From positions 62,001 through 126,000 of the forward strand of contig LDYB01000020.1 of assembly GCA_001442985.1 (NCBI GenBank): a DNA stretch of 64,000 bases, given 5' to 3'. This document shows, piece after piece, positions 42,888 to 50,212 of this stretch. The notes beneath the pieces were generated by a model. It was not told where the DNA came from and did not search any database. It saw only the letters and a program-made list of their open reading frames with translations. This DNA comes from Armatimonadetes bacterium DC. GTDB taxonomy: Bacteria; Armatimonadota; Fimbriimonadia; Fimbriimonadales; GBS-DC. The number at the start of each line of letters is the position of its first letter. The stretch's first letter is position 1. The translations under genes were made by a program, and so were the position numbers.

Positions 42888-44050
42888 ACACGGCGCAGGC
42901 ACGGAGGCTGGCGCATGTGCCCACGCCCGCGTGGATTGTGGCGCGCATGGTCGCCGCGCTGGCGCAGTGGATTGACCCCCAGCGCCCCCTGCGCGTGCTG
43001 GAACCCGCCTGCGCCGACGCGCCCTTTTTGCACGCCTTCCGACACCGCTACGGAACCCACCACCTGCTGGAAGGCGTGGAACTGTGCCCTGCCCATCGTG
43101 CCGAGTTCCCTATCCACGACGCCGACTATCTGCTCTGGGAACCCGAAGGGGGCGAGTACGATGTGATTCTGGGCAACCCGCCATACGGAATCGTGGGCGA
43201 CGCGAGCCATTACCCCCTTTTCGCCCTCAAAGAGCGCAAGCCTCTCTATAAAAAGCGCCTGCGCACATGGCACGGCAAATATAACCTTTACGGCGCGTTT
43301 ATCGAGCGCTCGGTGGAACTGCTAACGCAGGGGGGTGTGCTGGCGTTTATTGTGCCCGCCAGCTGGCTCGTGCTGGACGATTTTCGCAAACTGCGTACCT
43401 ACCTCTTTGAGCGCGGCAGCCTCCGAATCGAGTATGTCGGCAGGGTGTTCCCGCGCCGCAATGTGAGCGCGGTCATCCTCTACTTTCAGAGGGGACAAAA
43501 AGGCGTGTGGCTGACCGATGGCAGAACCGAAACGCACTACCCTGAACCGCTCCCTGAGCAGATGATTCGTTTCGAGGACGAGACTATTCGGGCGTGGGAG
43601 CGGTCGGGCACGCCGCTGGGCGAGGCGTTCGCGATTCACTTCGCGGCGCGCAGTCCCGAATTCCGTCGCTCAGGCTTGACGCGCCCGTTTCCCCAGGCAG
43701 GCGATGTGCCCGTACTGACAGGGCGCAACCTGCACGCGGGGCGCATCGACTACGAAACCTGCCACTCTGGCTGGTGGATGCGCCACGAAGACGCGCCCCT
43801 GCTCCGCCCCTACTACGCAACGCCCCATCTGGTGGTCGCCCATACCAAAGGGAGTCGTCTCGTGTGCGCCTACGACGAACGCGCTTACCCCTGGCGCGAA
43901 GAGTTCCACCTGATTCCCCACTTCCAGCAGGACGCGCGGCGTGTGGAGGCGTACCTGAATCAGCCGATGGTTTCGCAACGCCTGCAAGCGATGTATCGCG
44001 ACTTTGTGCCGCATCTTACTCGAACGATGCTGGCGAGGGTTCCCTTATGA
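42881..44050 (+). CDS. M.TaqI-like DNA adenine-N6 methyltransferase (predicted TCGA specificity)
   Basis: A 389-aa gamma-type N6-adenine methyltransferase. It has the SAM motif VLEPACADAPFL, catalytic NPPY at residues 99-102, and a C-terminal target-recognition domain. From memory of the Thermus aquaticus M.TaqI sequence, long blocks match closely: NPPYGIVGDASHYP, GKYNLYGAF, HFAARSPEF, PVLTGRNL, PHLVVAHTKG and DERAYPWREEFHL, including the recognition domain. The same target, adenine in TCGA, is therefore likely. No TaqI-type endonuclease gene is adjacent: a cyclase precedes and a peptidase follows. It starts inside the cyclase gene and ends in an ATGA overlap with the peptidase gene, so all three form one operon. 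Confidence 0.92.
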   Translation: MVNTAQARRLAHVPTPAWIVARMVAALAQWIDPQRPLRVLEPACADAPFLHAFRHRYGTHHLLEGVELCPAHRAEFPIHDADYLLWEPEGGEYDVILGNPPYGIVGDASHYPLFALKERKPLYKKRLRTWHGKYNLYGAFIERSVELLTQGGVLAFIVPASWLVLDDFRKLRTYLFERGSLRIEYVGRVFPRRNVSAVILYFQRGQKGVWLTDGRTETHYPEPLPEQMIRFEDETIRAWERSGTPLGEAFAIHFAARSPEFRRSGLTRPFPQAGDVPVLTGRNLHAGRIDYETCHSGWWMRHEDAPLLRPYYATPHLVVAHTKGSRLVCAYDERAYPWREEFHLIPHFQQDARRVEAYLNQPMVSQRLQAMYRDFVPHLTRTMLARVPL

Positions 44051-45192
44051 AAGCCTATCGCTATCTGGAAAGCCTCATTTACACCATCGGCGCACGCCCT
44101 GCCACTTCGGAGGCAGAGGCGCGGGCGCGCGCCATGATAGAGCGACGCCTGCACGAGCGCGGAATCAAGACCATAACCCAGCCCTTTCGGAGCGTGCCCT
44201 CTTTCACGACGCCGTGGGTGGTGGTCTCGCTGGGGTTTGTGCTGGCAGGCGTGAGCGCCCTCGCGTCGCTCTGGGGGGTCGCGGCGGTGCTGAGCATAAT
44301 CGCTTCGGCGCTCTACTGGGGGCTGGTCAGCGGCAAGTGGGATGTGATGCGCCTTTTCCCCCAGCGGGAGAGTGCGAACCTGATCGCGATTGTGCCCCCG
44401 CGCGAGACGGTGAGGCGGCGTGTGGTGGTGATGGCGCATATTGATAGCACTCGCGCCGCGCTTTTATGGGACCCCAAAACCGTGCGCTATTTCGGCTTGA
44501 GCTTTCAGTTGCAAACCCTTCTGCTGGGGTTGCTCACGCTCGGCACGCTGCTGGGGCTTGCGGGCTACGCGGCGGTGGGGCAGATTCTGGCTCTCCCTGG
44601 CACTCTGCTCTCGCTCTGGGGGCTGTTTGTGCTGGCGCATCGGGAGTGGCGCATGCCGTGGGTGCAGGGCGCCAACGACAACGGCTCGGGCGTGGCGGTG
44701 CTGGGGGCGCTGCTGGAACGCCTCGCCGCAGTGCCCCTTCAGCACACTGAGGTGTGGGGCGTGTTCACGGGTTGCGAGGAGGTGGGCACGCCCGCAGGCG
44801 CGTTCGCTTTCGAACGCGAATATGGCGCCCAGCTGCGCGACGCCGAGTTTCTGATTGTAGACCATGTGGGGCTGGGTGCGCCGCGCTACCTGCTCGCCGA
44901 AGGCATGCTCCCGCGCCAGCACGCGCACCCCGAAATGGTGCAACGATTCGCCCAGCTCGCCACCCGACACCCCGAATGGGAGCTGAAACCGAGCGCCGTG
45001 CCCCATGGCGCCTACACCGACGCGCTCCCGTTTCTGATCAAACGCTACCGCGCAATTGCCATGTGGTGCGAAACCCAGCCTGGCATCCCCCCAAACTGGC
45101 ACTGGGTCAGCGATGTGATTGAAAATGTCTCGCCCGACGATTTAGAACGCGCCTCCCATGTGGTGGAGGCTTATTTGCGGGAATATGATTGA
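44047..45192 (+). CDS. Membrane-bound M28 family metallopeptidase
   Basis: A 381-aa protein with the M28 zinc-site order: MAHIDST (His, Asp), GANDNGSGVAVLGALLERL (bridging Asp), GCEEVG (Glu catalytic base and Glu ligand), VDHVG (Asp), and a late HGAYTDALPF (His). Unlike secreted aminopeptidases it carries three or four hydrophobic helices inserted after the first 55 residues (about 58-100) and between the first two metal motifs (about 160-205). It is probably an inner-membrane exopeptidase or aminopeptidase-like hydrolase. The ATG at 44047 overlaps the methyltransferase stop codon as ATGA. The stop codon overlaps the -35 of the next operon. Confidence 0.85.
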   Translation: MKAYRYLESLIYTIGARPATSEAEARARAMIERRLHERGIKTITQPFRSVPSFTTPWVVVSLGFVLAGVSALASLWGVAAVLSIIASALYWGLVSGKWDVMRLFPQRESANLIAIVPPRETVRRRVVVMAHIDSTRAALLWDPKTVRYFGLSFQLQTLLLGLLTLGTLLGLAGYAAVGQILALPGTLLSLWGLFVLAHREWRMPWVQGANDNGSGVAVLGALLERLAAVPLQHTEVWGVFTGCEEVGTPAGAFAFEREYGAQLRDAEFLIVDHVGLGAPRYLLAEGMLPRQHAHPEMVQRFAQLATRHPEWELKPSAVPHGAYTDALPFLIKRYRAIAMWCETQPGIPPNWHWVSDVIENVSPDDLERASHVVEAYLREYD

Positions 45193-45216
45193 CACTCAGA
45201 AACCTTCAGGTATAAT
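45189..45216 (+). promoter_or_regulatory. Consensus sigma-70 promoter of the ECF sigma operon
   Basis: A perfect TTGACA (45189-45194) and perfect TATAAT (45211-45216) are separated by 16 nt. The -35 overlaps the stop codon of the M28 peptidase gene. The sigma gene therefore has a housekeeping promoter; no ECF-type AAC/CGT promoter is seen. Confidence 0.8.
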
Positions 45217-45248
45217 TACCCGTCTAAACCAGATAGAGGAGGGTAGGA

Positions 45249-45296
45249 ATGGCGGTGGGGAACTCTTTACTGCCTCATCTCGTATTTTCCCAGTAG
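45249..45296 (+). CDS. Possible 15-aa leader peptide before the ECF sigma gene
   Basis: An ATG at 45249 preceded by GGAGGG (45238-45243, 5-nt spacing) encodes MAVGNSLLPHLVFSQ and ends at TAG 45294-45296, 13 nt before the sigma-factor start. Promoter and ribosome site are both strong, so translation is plausible. It might regulate the downstream gene; no conserved family is recognised. Confidence 0.35.
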   Translation: MAVGNSLLPHLVFSQ

Positions 45297-45309
45297 AATG
45301 GAGGCGGTA

Positions 45310-45912
45310 ATGACCCATACAGCCATTGCGCAAAGCATGGAACAGGAACTTCTGGATCGTGAGTTCGATGCGCTGGTAATGCGTTATTACCAGCAGGTCT
45401 ATAACCTGGCATACCGCCTCACGGGCAACGCCGCAGATGCGGAAGACCTGACTCAGGAAGCCTTCCTGCGCGCCTACCGGTTCTTTGACCGCTACGACCC
45501 TACGATGCCCTTCATGAACTGGATTAGCCGCATCCTGACCAACCTCTATATCGACGAATACCGGCGTCGGAAGCGCCTTCCTACACTCTCCATCGAGGAG
45601 CGATTCGAAAATGAGGAAGGGGAAGAAGGCGAGCAGCTCGATATTCCCGACCCCGGTCCGTCTCCGCTCGATATTGCGGAATCGAACCAGTATAAGGAGG
45701 CTGTTCAGGAAGGGCTGATGTCGCTGGCGCCTGAATTCCGCACTGCGGTCGTGCTTGCCGATGTGATGGGGCACTCCTACGAGGAGATTGCCGAGATTAT
45801 GAACACCTCCATTGGCACGGTGCGCTCCCGTATCCACCGGGGACGCAAGCAACTCCGCGACATCATCCAGAGGAAGTACCCAGAACTCTTTGAGCGAGGT
45901 GACTTGAAATGA
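45310..45912 (+). CDS. ECF-type RNA polymerase sigma factor
   Basis: A 200-aa group IV sigma factor. Region 2 is FDALVMRYYQQVYNLAYRLTGNAADAEDLTQEAFLRAYRFFDRYDP and region 4 is LAPEFRTAVVLADVMGHSYEEIAEIMNTSIGTVRSRIHRGRKQLRDII, joined by an acidic linker (EEGEEGEQLDIPDPGPSPLD). The type resembles SigW/RpoE. The ATG at 45310 has GGAGG at 45300-45304; an ATG at 45298 upstream would overlap that site. The next gene starts in an ATGA overlap and encodes its likely anti-sigma factor; an HtrA protease follows, as in envelope-stress operons. Confidence 0.93.
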   Translation: MTHTAIAQSMEQELLDREFDALVMRYYQQVYNLAYRLTGNAADAEDLTQEAFLRAYRFFDRYDPTMPFMNWISRILTNLYIDEYRRRKRLPTLSIEERFENEEGEEGEQLDIPDPGPSPLDIAESNQYKEAVQEGLMSLAPEFRTAVVLADVMGHSYEEIAEIMNTSIGTVRSRIHRGRKQLRDIIQRKYPELFERGDLK

Positions 45913-46484
45913 ATTGTCGCTATGTGCAGTCCCGACTGTCCGCGTATTTAGACATGGAACTCACAGGTCATGAACATCAGCTGATTCGCTCTCACATCGA
46001 GAACTGCATCGAATGCTCCACCGAGTTTGAACGCCTCAGACGCACGAAGCACCTCTTGCGCCAGTTGCCCGTTGTGCAACCTTCTCAAGGTCCCGAAGCG
46101 GTTTTAGTGCGTCTTCGGGCACAGCGCGCAACGGTTTCCCAGAATGCGGTCATAAGAGTGGGGTGGCGGTCTGTCAGATGGTGGCAGATGGCGGTGGGCG
46201 CTGCTGCCATAGGGGTTTTCCTATGGTGGAACAGTACCGTCGCCGAAACGCCGTCTGATGTAACCTTCGCCAGTTCCACGCCGAAACCCCTCCTCTTCCG
46301 AAGTTCGTCAGAGCCATCCCTGTTCCGAATGCGATCGCCATTACCTTCCGAAATGCTTAACCCTGTCCCCTTCAATCAGCCTGTATTCAGTACCCCAATA
46401 TTGCCAACAAATTACTATCCTGCTCACAACAGCGTGCCCTCATTTGAGGGATTGTATCACACTTTTTATTTCCAGAGCCGATAA
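45909..46484 (+). CDS. Anti-sigma factor with zinc-binding N-terminal domain
   Basis: A 191-aa protein. The N-terminal 60 residues form a ZAS/zf-HC2 domain with HxxxCxxC (HIENCIEC) and an upstream Cys in MNCRYVQSRLSAYLDMEL. One membrane helix (WWQMAVGAAAIGVFLWWN, about 92-109) separates it from an extracytoplasmic Ser/Pro-rich tail without recognisable domain. It is expected to bind and hold the co-encoded sigma factor at the membrane until a stress signal releases it. Translation is coupled to the sigma gene (ATGA). Confidence 0.85.
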   Translation: MNCRYVQSRLSAYLDMELTGHEHQLIRSHIENCIECSTEFERLRRTKHLLRQLPVVQPSQGPEAVLVRLRAQRATVSQNAVIRVGWRSVRWWQMAVGAAAIGVFLWWNSTVAETPSDVTFASSTPKPLLFRSSSEPSLFRMRSPLPSEMLNPVPFNQPVFSTPILPTNYYPAHNSVPSFEGLYHTFYFQSR

Positions 46485-46508
46485 ACAGGATTGGGAGGGA
46501 TGACGCCT

Positions 46509-48002
46509 ATGCGACGACATGGATGGATTCTGCTGGGGTTAGGTCTGGTGCTGGGTGCAACACTCACTTTGCTGATTGCGCGGCACGCCAATCCGCTTCA
46601 GGCGCAGGAGCGCACGACCGTCGCGCTCACACCGCAAGAGCGCACGACGCTGGCAAGCTTTGAGTCGGCGCTCACGCGTATTGCTGAAACCGTACAGCCC
46701 ACCGTGGTACATATTCGCGTAGTCAAGCAGCTGGGACGCTCCTCCGATGGGGAAATCGAGGACCCCTTCGGCTTCTTTGAGCGGTTTCGGGAGCGCCTGC
46801 CCGAGAGCCAGCGCATCATAATCCCCCCGCCCCGAATTGAGGGAGAGGGTTCGGGTGTGATTATCCGCAGCGACGGCTACATCGTGACAAATGACCATGT
46901 GGTCAGCAACGCCAAAGAGGTGGAGGTGACCTTCCACGACGGCACGAAGGCGAAGGGCGAGGTTATTCGCGCCCCCAGCGTCGATATCGCGCTGGTGAAG
47001 GTGGATCGTAAGAATCTCCCTGCGGCGGTGCTGGGCGACTCGTCTACGGTCAAGCCGGGGCAGCTGGTCTTTGCGATTGGCAGTCCGTTTGGGCTGGAAA
47101 ATACCTTCACGATGGGCATCGTGAGCGCTGTTGGGCGGCGCGAGCAGATTGCTGGCTCCGACCGCGTGCGCTTCTACCCTGACCTAATTCAGACCGACGC
47201 CGCGATTAATCAGGGCAACTCCGGCGGTCCGCTGGTCAACTCGCGCGGCGAGGTGATCGGTATCAACACCGCTATTGTGAGCGGTTTCGCGGGCGGGAAT
47301 GTCGGAATTGGCTTTGCCATCCCCATCAACCGCGTGAAGGCAGTTGTCAAACGGCTGCTGGAGGAAGGCGCTTACAAGCGCGGTTATCTGGGCGTCGGCT
47401 TGCGCAACCTGACCCCCGAACTGCGCGAAGAGCTCAGGGTGCAGAACGGCGTGCTGGTGGAGGCGGTAGAAGCGGGCACGCCCGCCGACCACGCGGGAAT
47501 CCAGCCGGGCGATGTGATTGTGGAGTTTGACGGCAAGCCGGTAGAGAACGAGGTGGCGCTGCGCGACGCGATTGCCGAAAAAGGTCCCAACGCGCGCGTC
47601 TCCATTAAAGTCGTGCGCGACGGGCGAACCCTGACCCTGAACGCCACGCTGGGCACACATCCCGAAGACGCAGAAACTGAGACGCCGAAAACCGCCCAGA
47701 AACCCCAACAGGACGCCCTGCAAAAGCTGGGCTTGCGTGTCAGCGAAATCCCCGCAGAGCTCCGTGAGCGCGTGGGTACCGAAGGCGTCTATGTGGAGAG
47801 CGTGGCGTCCGACAGCCCCGCCAGCGAAGTGCTTCAGCGCGGCGATGTGATCCTCAGCGTGAACCGCACCCCCGTGCGCACGCCCGAAGAACTGGAGCGC
47901 GCCCTGAGCCGAATCCCCTCCGGGCAGATGGCGCGACTGGCGGTCAAGCGCGTCGTCGAAGGGCGCGTTTTCCATCAACTGGTGATGTTCCGCATGCCTT
48001 AA
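46509..48002 (+). CDS. htrA: HtrA/DegP-type periplasmic serine protease with two PDZ domains
   Basis: A 497-aa protein. A signal anchor (MRRHGWILLGLGLVLGATLTLLI) leads to a trypsin-like domain with the catalytic triad His130 (VTNDHVV), Asp159 (SVDIALVKV) and Ser238 (GNSGGPLV). PDZ1 starts at YLGVGLRNLTPELREEL (about 295-390) and PDZ2 lies near 410-495 (LGLRVSEIPAELRERVGTEGVYVESVASDSPASEVLQRGDVI). The start at 46509 has GGAGGG 9 nt upstream; ATG 46500 would be too close to it. It probably degrades misfolded envelope proteins and is in the operon of the ECF sigma and anti-sigma factor, so it is a likely output of that stress response. Confidence 0.93.
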   Translation: MRRHGWILLGLGLVLGATLTLLIARHANPLQAQERTTVALTPQERTTLASFESALTRIAETVQPTVVHIRVVKQLGRSSDGEIEDPFGFFERFRERLPESQRIIIPPPRIEGEGSGVIIRSDGYIVTNDHVVSNAKEVEVTFHDGTKAKGEVIRAPSVDIALVKVDRKNLPAAVLGDSSTVKPGQLVFAIGSPFGLENTFTMGIVSAVGRREQIAGSDRVRFYPDLIQTDAAINQGNSGGPLVNSRGEVIGINTAIVSGFAGGNVGIGFAIPINRVKAVVKRLLEEGAYKRGYLGVGLRNLTPELREELRVQNGVLVEAVEAGTPADHAGIQPGDVIVEFDGKPVENEVALRDAIAEKGPNARVSIKVVRDGRTLTLNATLGTHPEDAETETPKTAQKPQQDALQKLGLRVSEIPAELRERVGTEGVYVESVASDSPASEVLQRGDVILSVNRTPVRTPEELERALSRIPSGQMARLAVKRVVEGRVFHQLVMFRMP

Positions 48003-48011
48003 AACAACTGC

Positions 48012-48035
48012 AGGGGAAGGCGCGCGCCTTCCCCT
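48012..48035 (+). terminator. Hairpin after htrA
   Basis: A 24-nt perfect palindrome AGGGGAAGGCG-CG-CGCCTTCCCCT followed only by TTACC. It ends the stress operon; the -10 of the next gene begins 2 nt after it. Confidence 0.65.
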
Positions 48036-48036
48036 T

Positions 48037-48042
48037 TACCAT
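48037..48042 (+). promoter_or_regulatory. -10 box of the GT2 gene (leaderless)
   Basis: TACCAT lies 6 nt before the ATG at 48049, directly behind the terminator hairpin. The expected -35 would fall within the hairpin. Confidence 0.4.
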
Positions 48043-48048
48043 AACCCC

Positions 48049-48957
48049 ATGCCAGCGGTCAGCGTTCTTATCCCCAGTTATAATCACGCGCACTATCTCC
48101 CGCTCGCGCTGCAGAGCGTGTTTGAGCAAACTTACACCGATTACGAAATCGTGGTGGTGGACGACGGCAGCACCGACGGCTCGGTGGCGCTGCTGGAGTC
48201 GTATGGGGAGCGAATCCGCCTGTTCACCCAGCAGAACCGCGGCACCTACGCCACGCTCAACCGCCTGATTGCCGAATCACGGGGGCAGTATCTCGCCATC
48301 CTCAACTCAGACGACCTCTGGCTCCCCCAGAAACTCGAAAAACAGGTCGCCATGCTGGAGGCGAACCCGTGCATGGGGCTGGTTCACACCTACGGCTACT
48401 TCATCGACGATACGGGAAACCGATTGCTCCAGAACCCTCTGGGCTACCCCTGGCCCCGCACCACCTGCCTCAACCCGATAGAAGACCTCGTGCGCTACAA
48501 TCGGATTGTGCCCTCCTCGGCGATGATTCGGCGCGAATGCTTTGAAAAACTGGGCGGCTTCCGTGAAGACCTCTACGGGCTGGGCGACTGGGAGATGTGG
48601 CTCCGAATTGCCCTTCACTACGAGATTGGCTTTATAGACGAGCCGCTGACCCTCTATCGCGTGCATGCGACCAACGCCTGCCATCGCCACGACAAAATGC
48701 GGATGGATGAAATCAAGGTGCGCTCCGAAGCGATTCATGCGCGCGAGGCGCTCTTCTGGCAGCGCGCGAACAGCCCCCGCGCCATGCGCCTCGCCCTCGC
48801 GCACTCTTACGCCTGCCTTGGCACAAACTACGCGCTGTTTGAAGACCGTCGCAACGCCCGACGCGCCTACCTCAAGTCGCTCCAGCTCTATCCCCTGCGC
48901 TTCAAAAGCCTGCTCCGACTGGCGCTCACCTTTTTGCCCATCAAAATGCCCCTTTAA
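48049..48957 (+). CDS. Glycosyltransferase family 2
   Basis: A 302-aa GT-A enzyme: VSVLIPSYNHAHYLPLALQSVFEQTYTDYEIVVVDDGSTDGS at the N-terminus, LAILNSDDLWLPQKLEKQV as the metal-binding DxD region, and a catalytic-base region GGFREDLYGLGDWEMWLRI (ED..D.E.W). The C-terminal 70 residues are helical and basic and could contact the membrane. It stands alone, away from the polysaccharide cluster. No ribosome site precedes the ATG. Confidence 0.9.
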   Translation: MPAVSVLIPSYNHAHYLPLALQSVFEQTYTDYEIVVVDDGSTDGSVALLESYGERIRLFTQQNRGTYATLNRLIAESRGQYLAILNSDDLWLPQKLEKQVAMLEANPCMGLVHTYGYFIDDTGNRLLQNPLGYPWPRTTCLNPIEDLVRYNRIVPSSAMIRRECFEKLGGFREDLYGLGDWEMWLRIALHYEIGFIDEPLTLYRVHATNACHRHDKMRMDEIKVRSEAIHAREALFWQRANSPRAMRLALAHSYACLGTNYALFEDRRNARRAYLKSLQLYPLRFKSLLRLALTFLPIKMPL

Positions 48958-49048
48958 GCAGCAGGATTCCGTCTCTATGGCAGGAATCTAACCCCTCCCC
49001 CCGAATCGGGAAACGGCTGGGGTAGTCTGAAACAGGGAGGTTTTTCGC

Positions 49049-49867
49049 ATGCGATATCAACTCAAGGACATGCCGTTATCCACTGCGCTGCTGGTGCTGG
49101 TGACGCTCTTTGTGCTGGCGGGCAGTGTGCATCATGTGGCGTACACTTTCAGCACCCTGGAGGGCGGCAACCTCTACTGGGGCTATGTGCAGGCATTAGG
49201 AATCGATTTAGGGATTTTAGGCTTGGCTTACGGCATCCAGCTGCGTAAGCGTCAGGGGCGCTCCACCGCGCCGCTCTGGTCTGTGCTGATTCTGGTGACC
49301 TTTATCAGCGCATATGCTAACTATCTGTACGGGATTATGCATCAGCAGCCGCTGGAGACCGCGACCGCGTTTGACCACGCGGTGGTGTTCCTGCGCCCGT
49401 TTTTGCTTTCGGTAACCTTGCCGATTATCATGTTCGCGCTGATTGAGATTATCGGCGAGGACCGCAACTACGCCCTGCGCTTGCAGGAGCAGGTGAAAGC
49501 CAGCGAGCCTGAGGCATCGCCCGCGTCGGAGCCTGTTGCGCCCCAGCCTGCGGAACCCGCACCCGCGATGCCGATGGCAGTGGCGGCTGTGGAGCGCACC
49601 AACGGACACGCGAACCATCGGGAAGCCACGATGGAGCAGCTCCTGCGCTTGATTTATGAGAACCCCAGCATGAGCCGCACCAAGTTAGCCGAGCATCTGG
49701 GCTGCTCACGCCAGACGCTCGCCCACTACCTGCAGGAGCTGGAGAGCCGCGGCTACATTCGGCGCACCGCCACCGGCTACGAAACCGTCGTTACACCCCT
49801 GCCCCGCAACGGCGCACGACGACACGAAACTGGTATTCCTACCAGTTTTCTCTCGCCGCGCGAATAG
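49049..49867 (+). CDS. Membrane-embedded winged-helix protein (putative one-component regulator)
   Basis: A 272-aa protein with four membrane helices (about residues 11-31, 43-63, 75-97 and 112-136), a Pro/Ala-rich flexible linker (about 145-185), and a C-terminal winged helix-turn-helix (MEQLLRLIYENPSMSRTKLAEHLGCSRQTLAHYLQELESRGYIRR). The HTH is of the MarR/LexA-like type that binds DNA. The membrane part has an arrangement reminiscent of DUF2637/SpdB-type proteins but no clear match. The plain reading is a DNA-binding regulator tethered to the inner membrane that senses something through its helices. GGGAGG precedes the ATG at good spacing. Confidence 0.75.
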   Translation: MRYQLKDMPLSTALLVLVTLFVLAGSVHHVAYTFSTLEGGNLYWGYVQALGIDLGILGLAYGIQLRKRQGRSTAPLWSVLILVTFISAYANYLYGIMHQQPLETATAFDHAVVFLRPFLLSVTLPIIMFALIEIIGEDRNYALRLQEQVKASEPEASPASEPVAPQPAEPAPAMPMAVAAVERTNGHANHREATMEQLLRLIYENPSMSRTKLAEHLGCSRQTLAHYLQELESRGYIRRTATGYETVVTPLPRNGARRHETGIPTSFLSPRE

Positions 49868-49870
49868 CTC

Positions 49871-49900
49871 TTGACATAACCGCCTGCAGGCAGGTATAAT
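49871..49900 (+). promoter_or_regulatory. Consensus promoter of the small LuxR-type HTH gene
   Basis: A perfect TTGACA (49871-49876) and perfect TATAAT (49895-49900) with an 18-nt spacer. The spacer contains the palindrome CCTGCAGG. Confidence 0.8.
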
Positions 49901-49916
49901 CGAAGCGAAACCTGCC
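49889..49916. promoter_or_regulatory. Inverted repeat around the -10 (candidate operator)
   Basis: GGCAGGT (49889-49895) and ACCTGCC (49910-49916) form a 7-bp inverted repeat that brackets the -10 box and the predicted start site. A bound regulator, perhaps the HTH protein itself, would block transcription. Confidence 0.5.
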
Positions 49917-49934
49917 AAAGGAGGTACCTTTACG

Positions 49935-50156
49935 ATGACGGAGCATAAACTGACCGAGCGTGAGCGGAGCGTTCTTCATGCGTTCGCCCAGGGTCTCGAG
50001 GCTGATGCGGTCGCCGAAAACTTGGGCATCACCACCGAGCAAGTAGAACAAATCTCCCGGAACATTCTGCACAAGCTCTTCGCAGGCGCTGTCCACAACA
50101 TCGTGAACTCCCCTGAAAACGCCACCGTGCGCGAAGAGGAACTCGTGAGCGCATAA
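49935..50156 (+). CDS. Small LuxR-type helix-turn-helix protein
   Basis: A 73-aa protein consisting of little more than a GerE/LuxR-type HTH: LTERERSVLHAFAQGLEADAVAENLGITTEQVEQISRNILHKLF. It has no receiver or ligand-binding domain. The ribosome site AAAGGAGGT is excellent and the promoter matches consensus, so it is probably highly expressed. A U-tailed terminator follows, so it is monocistronic. The C-terminal tail (ENATVREEELVSA) is acidic. The target is unknown; palindromes around its promoter suggest self-regulation. Confidence 0.75.
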   Translation: MTEHKLTERERSVLHAFAQGLEADAVAENLGITTEQVEQISRNILHKLFAGAVHNIVNSPENATVREEELVSA

Positions 50157-50180
50157 ATCAGCAAATTACGCAACTTCCTG

Positions 50181-50210
50181 AAAGCCCTCTGTCGCCAGAC
50201 AGGGGGCTTT
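50181..50210. terminator. Bidirectional terminator
   Basis: A 13-bp stem (50181-50193 with 50198-50210) with one G-U pair and a 4-nt loop, followed by TCTC on the plus strand and preceded by AAA, which gives U residues on the minus strand. It lies between the small HTH gene and the convergent apbE-like gene. Confidence 0.8.
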
Positions 50211-50212
50211 TC

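Noticed and set aside
42072-45192. A TaqI-type restriction endonuclease beside the methyltransferase
   Set aside because: The neighbouring frames are clearly a cyclase-family hydrolase and an M28 peptidase; no other frame of suitable length is credible.
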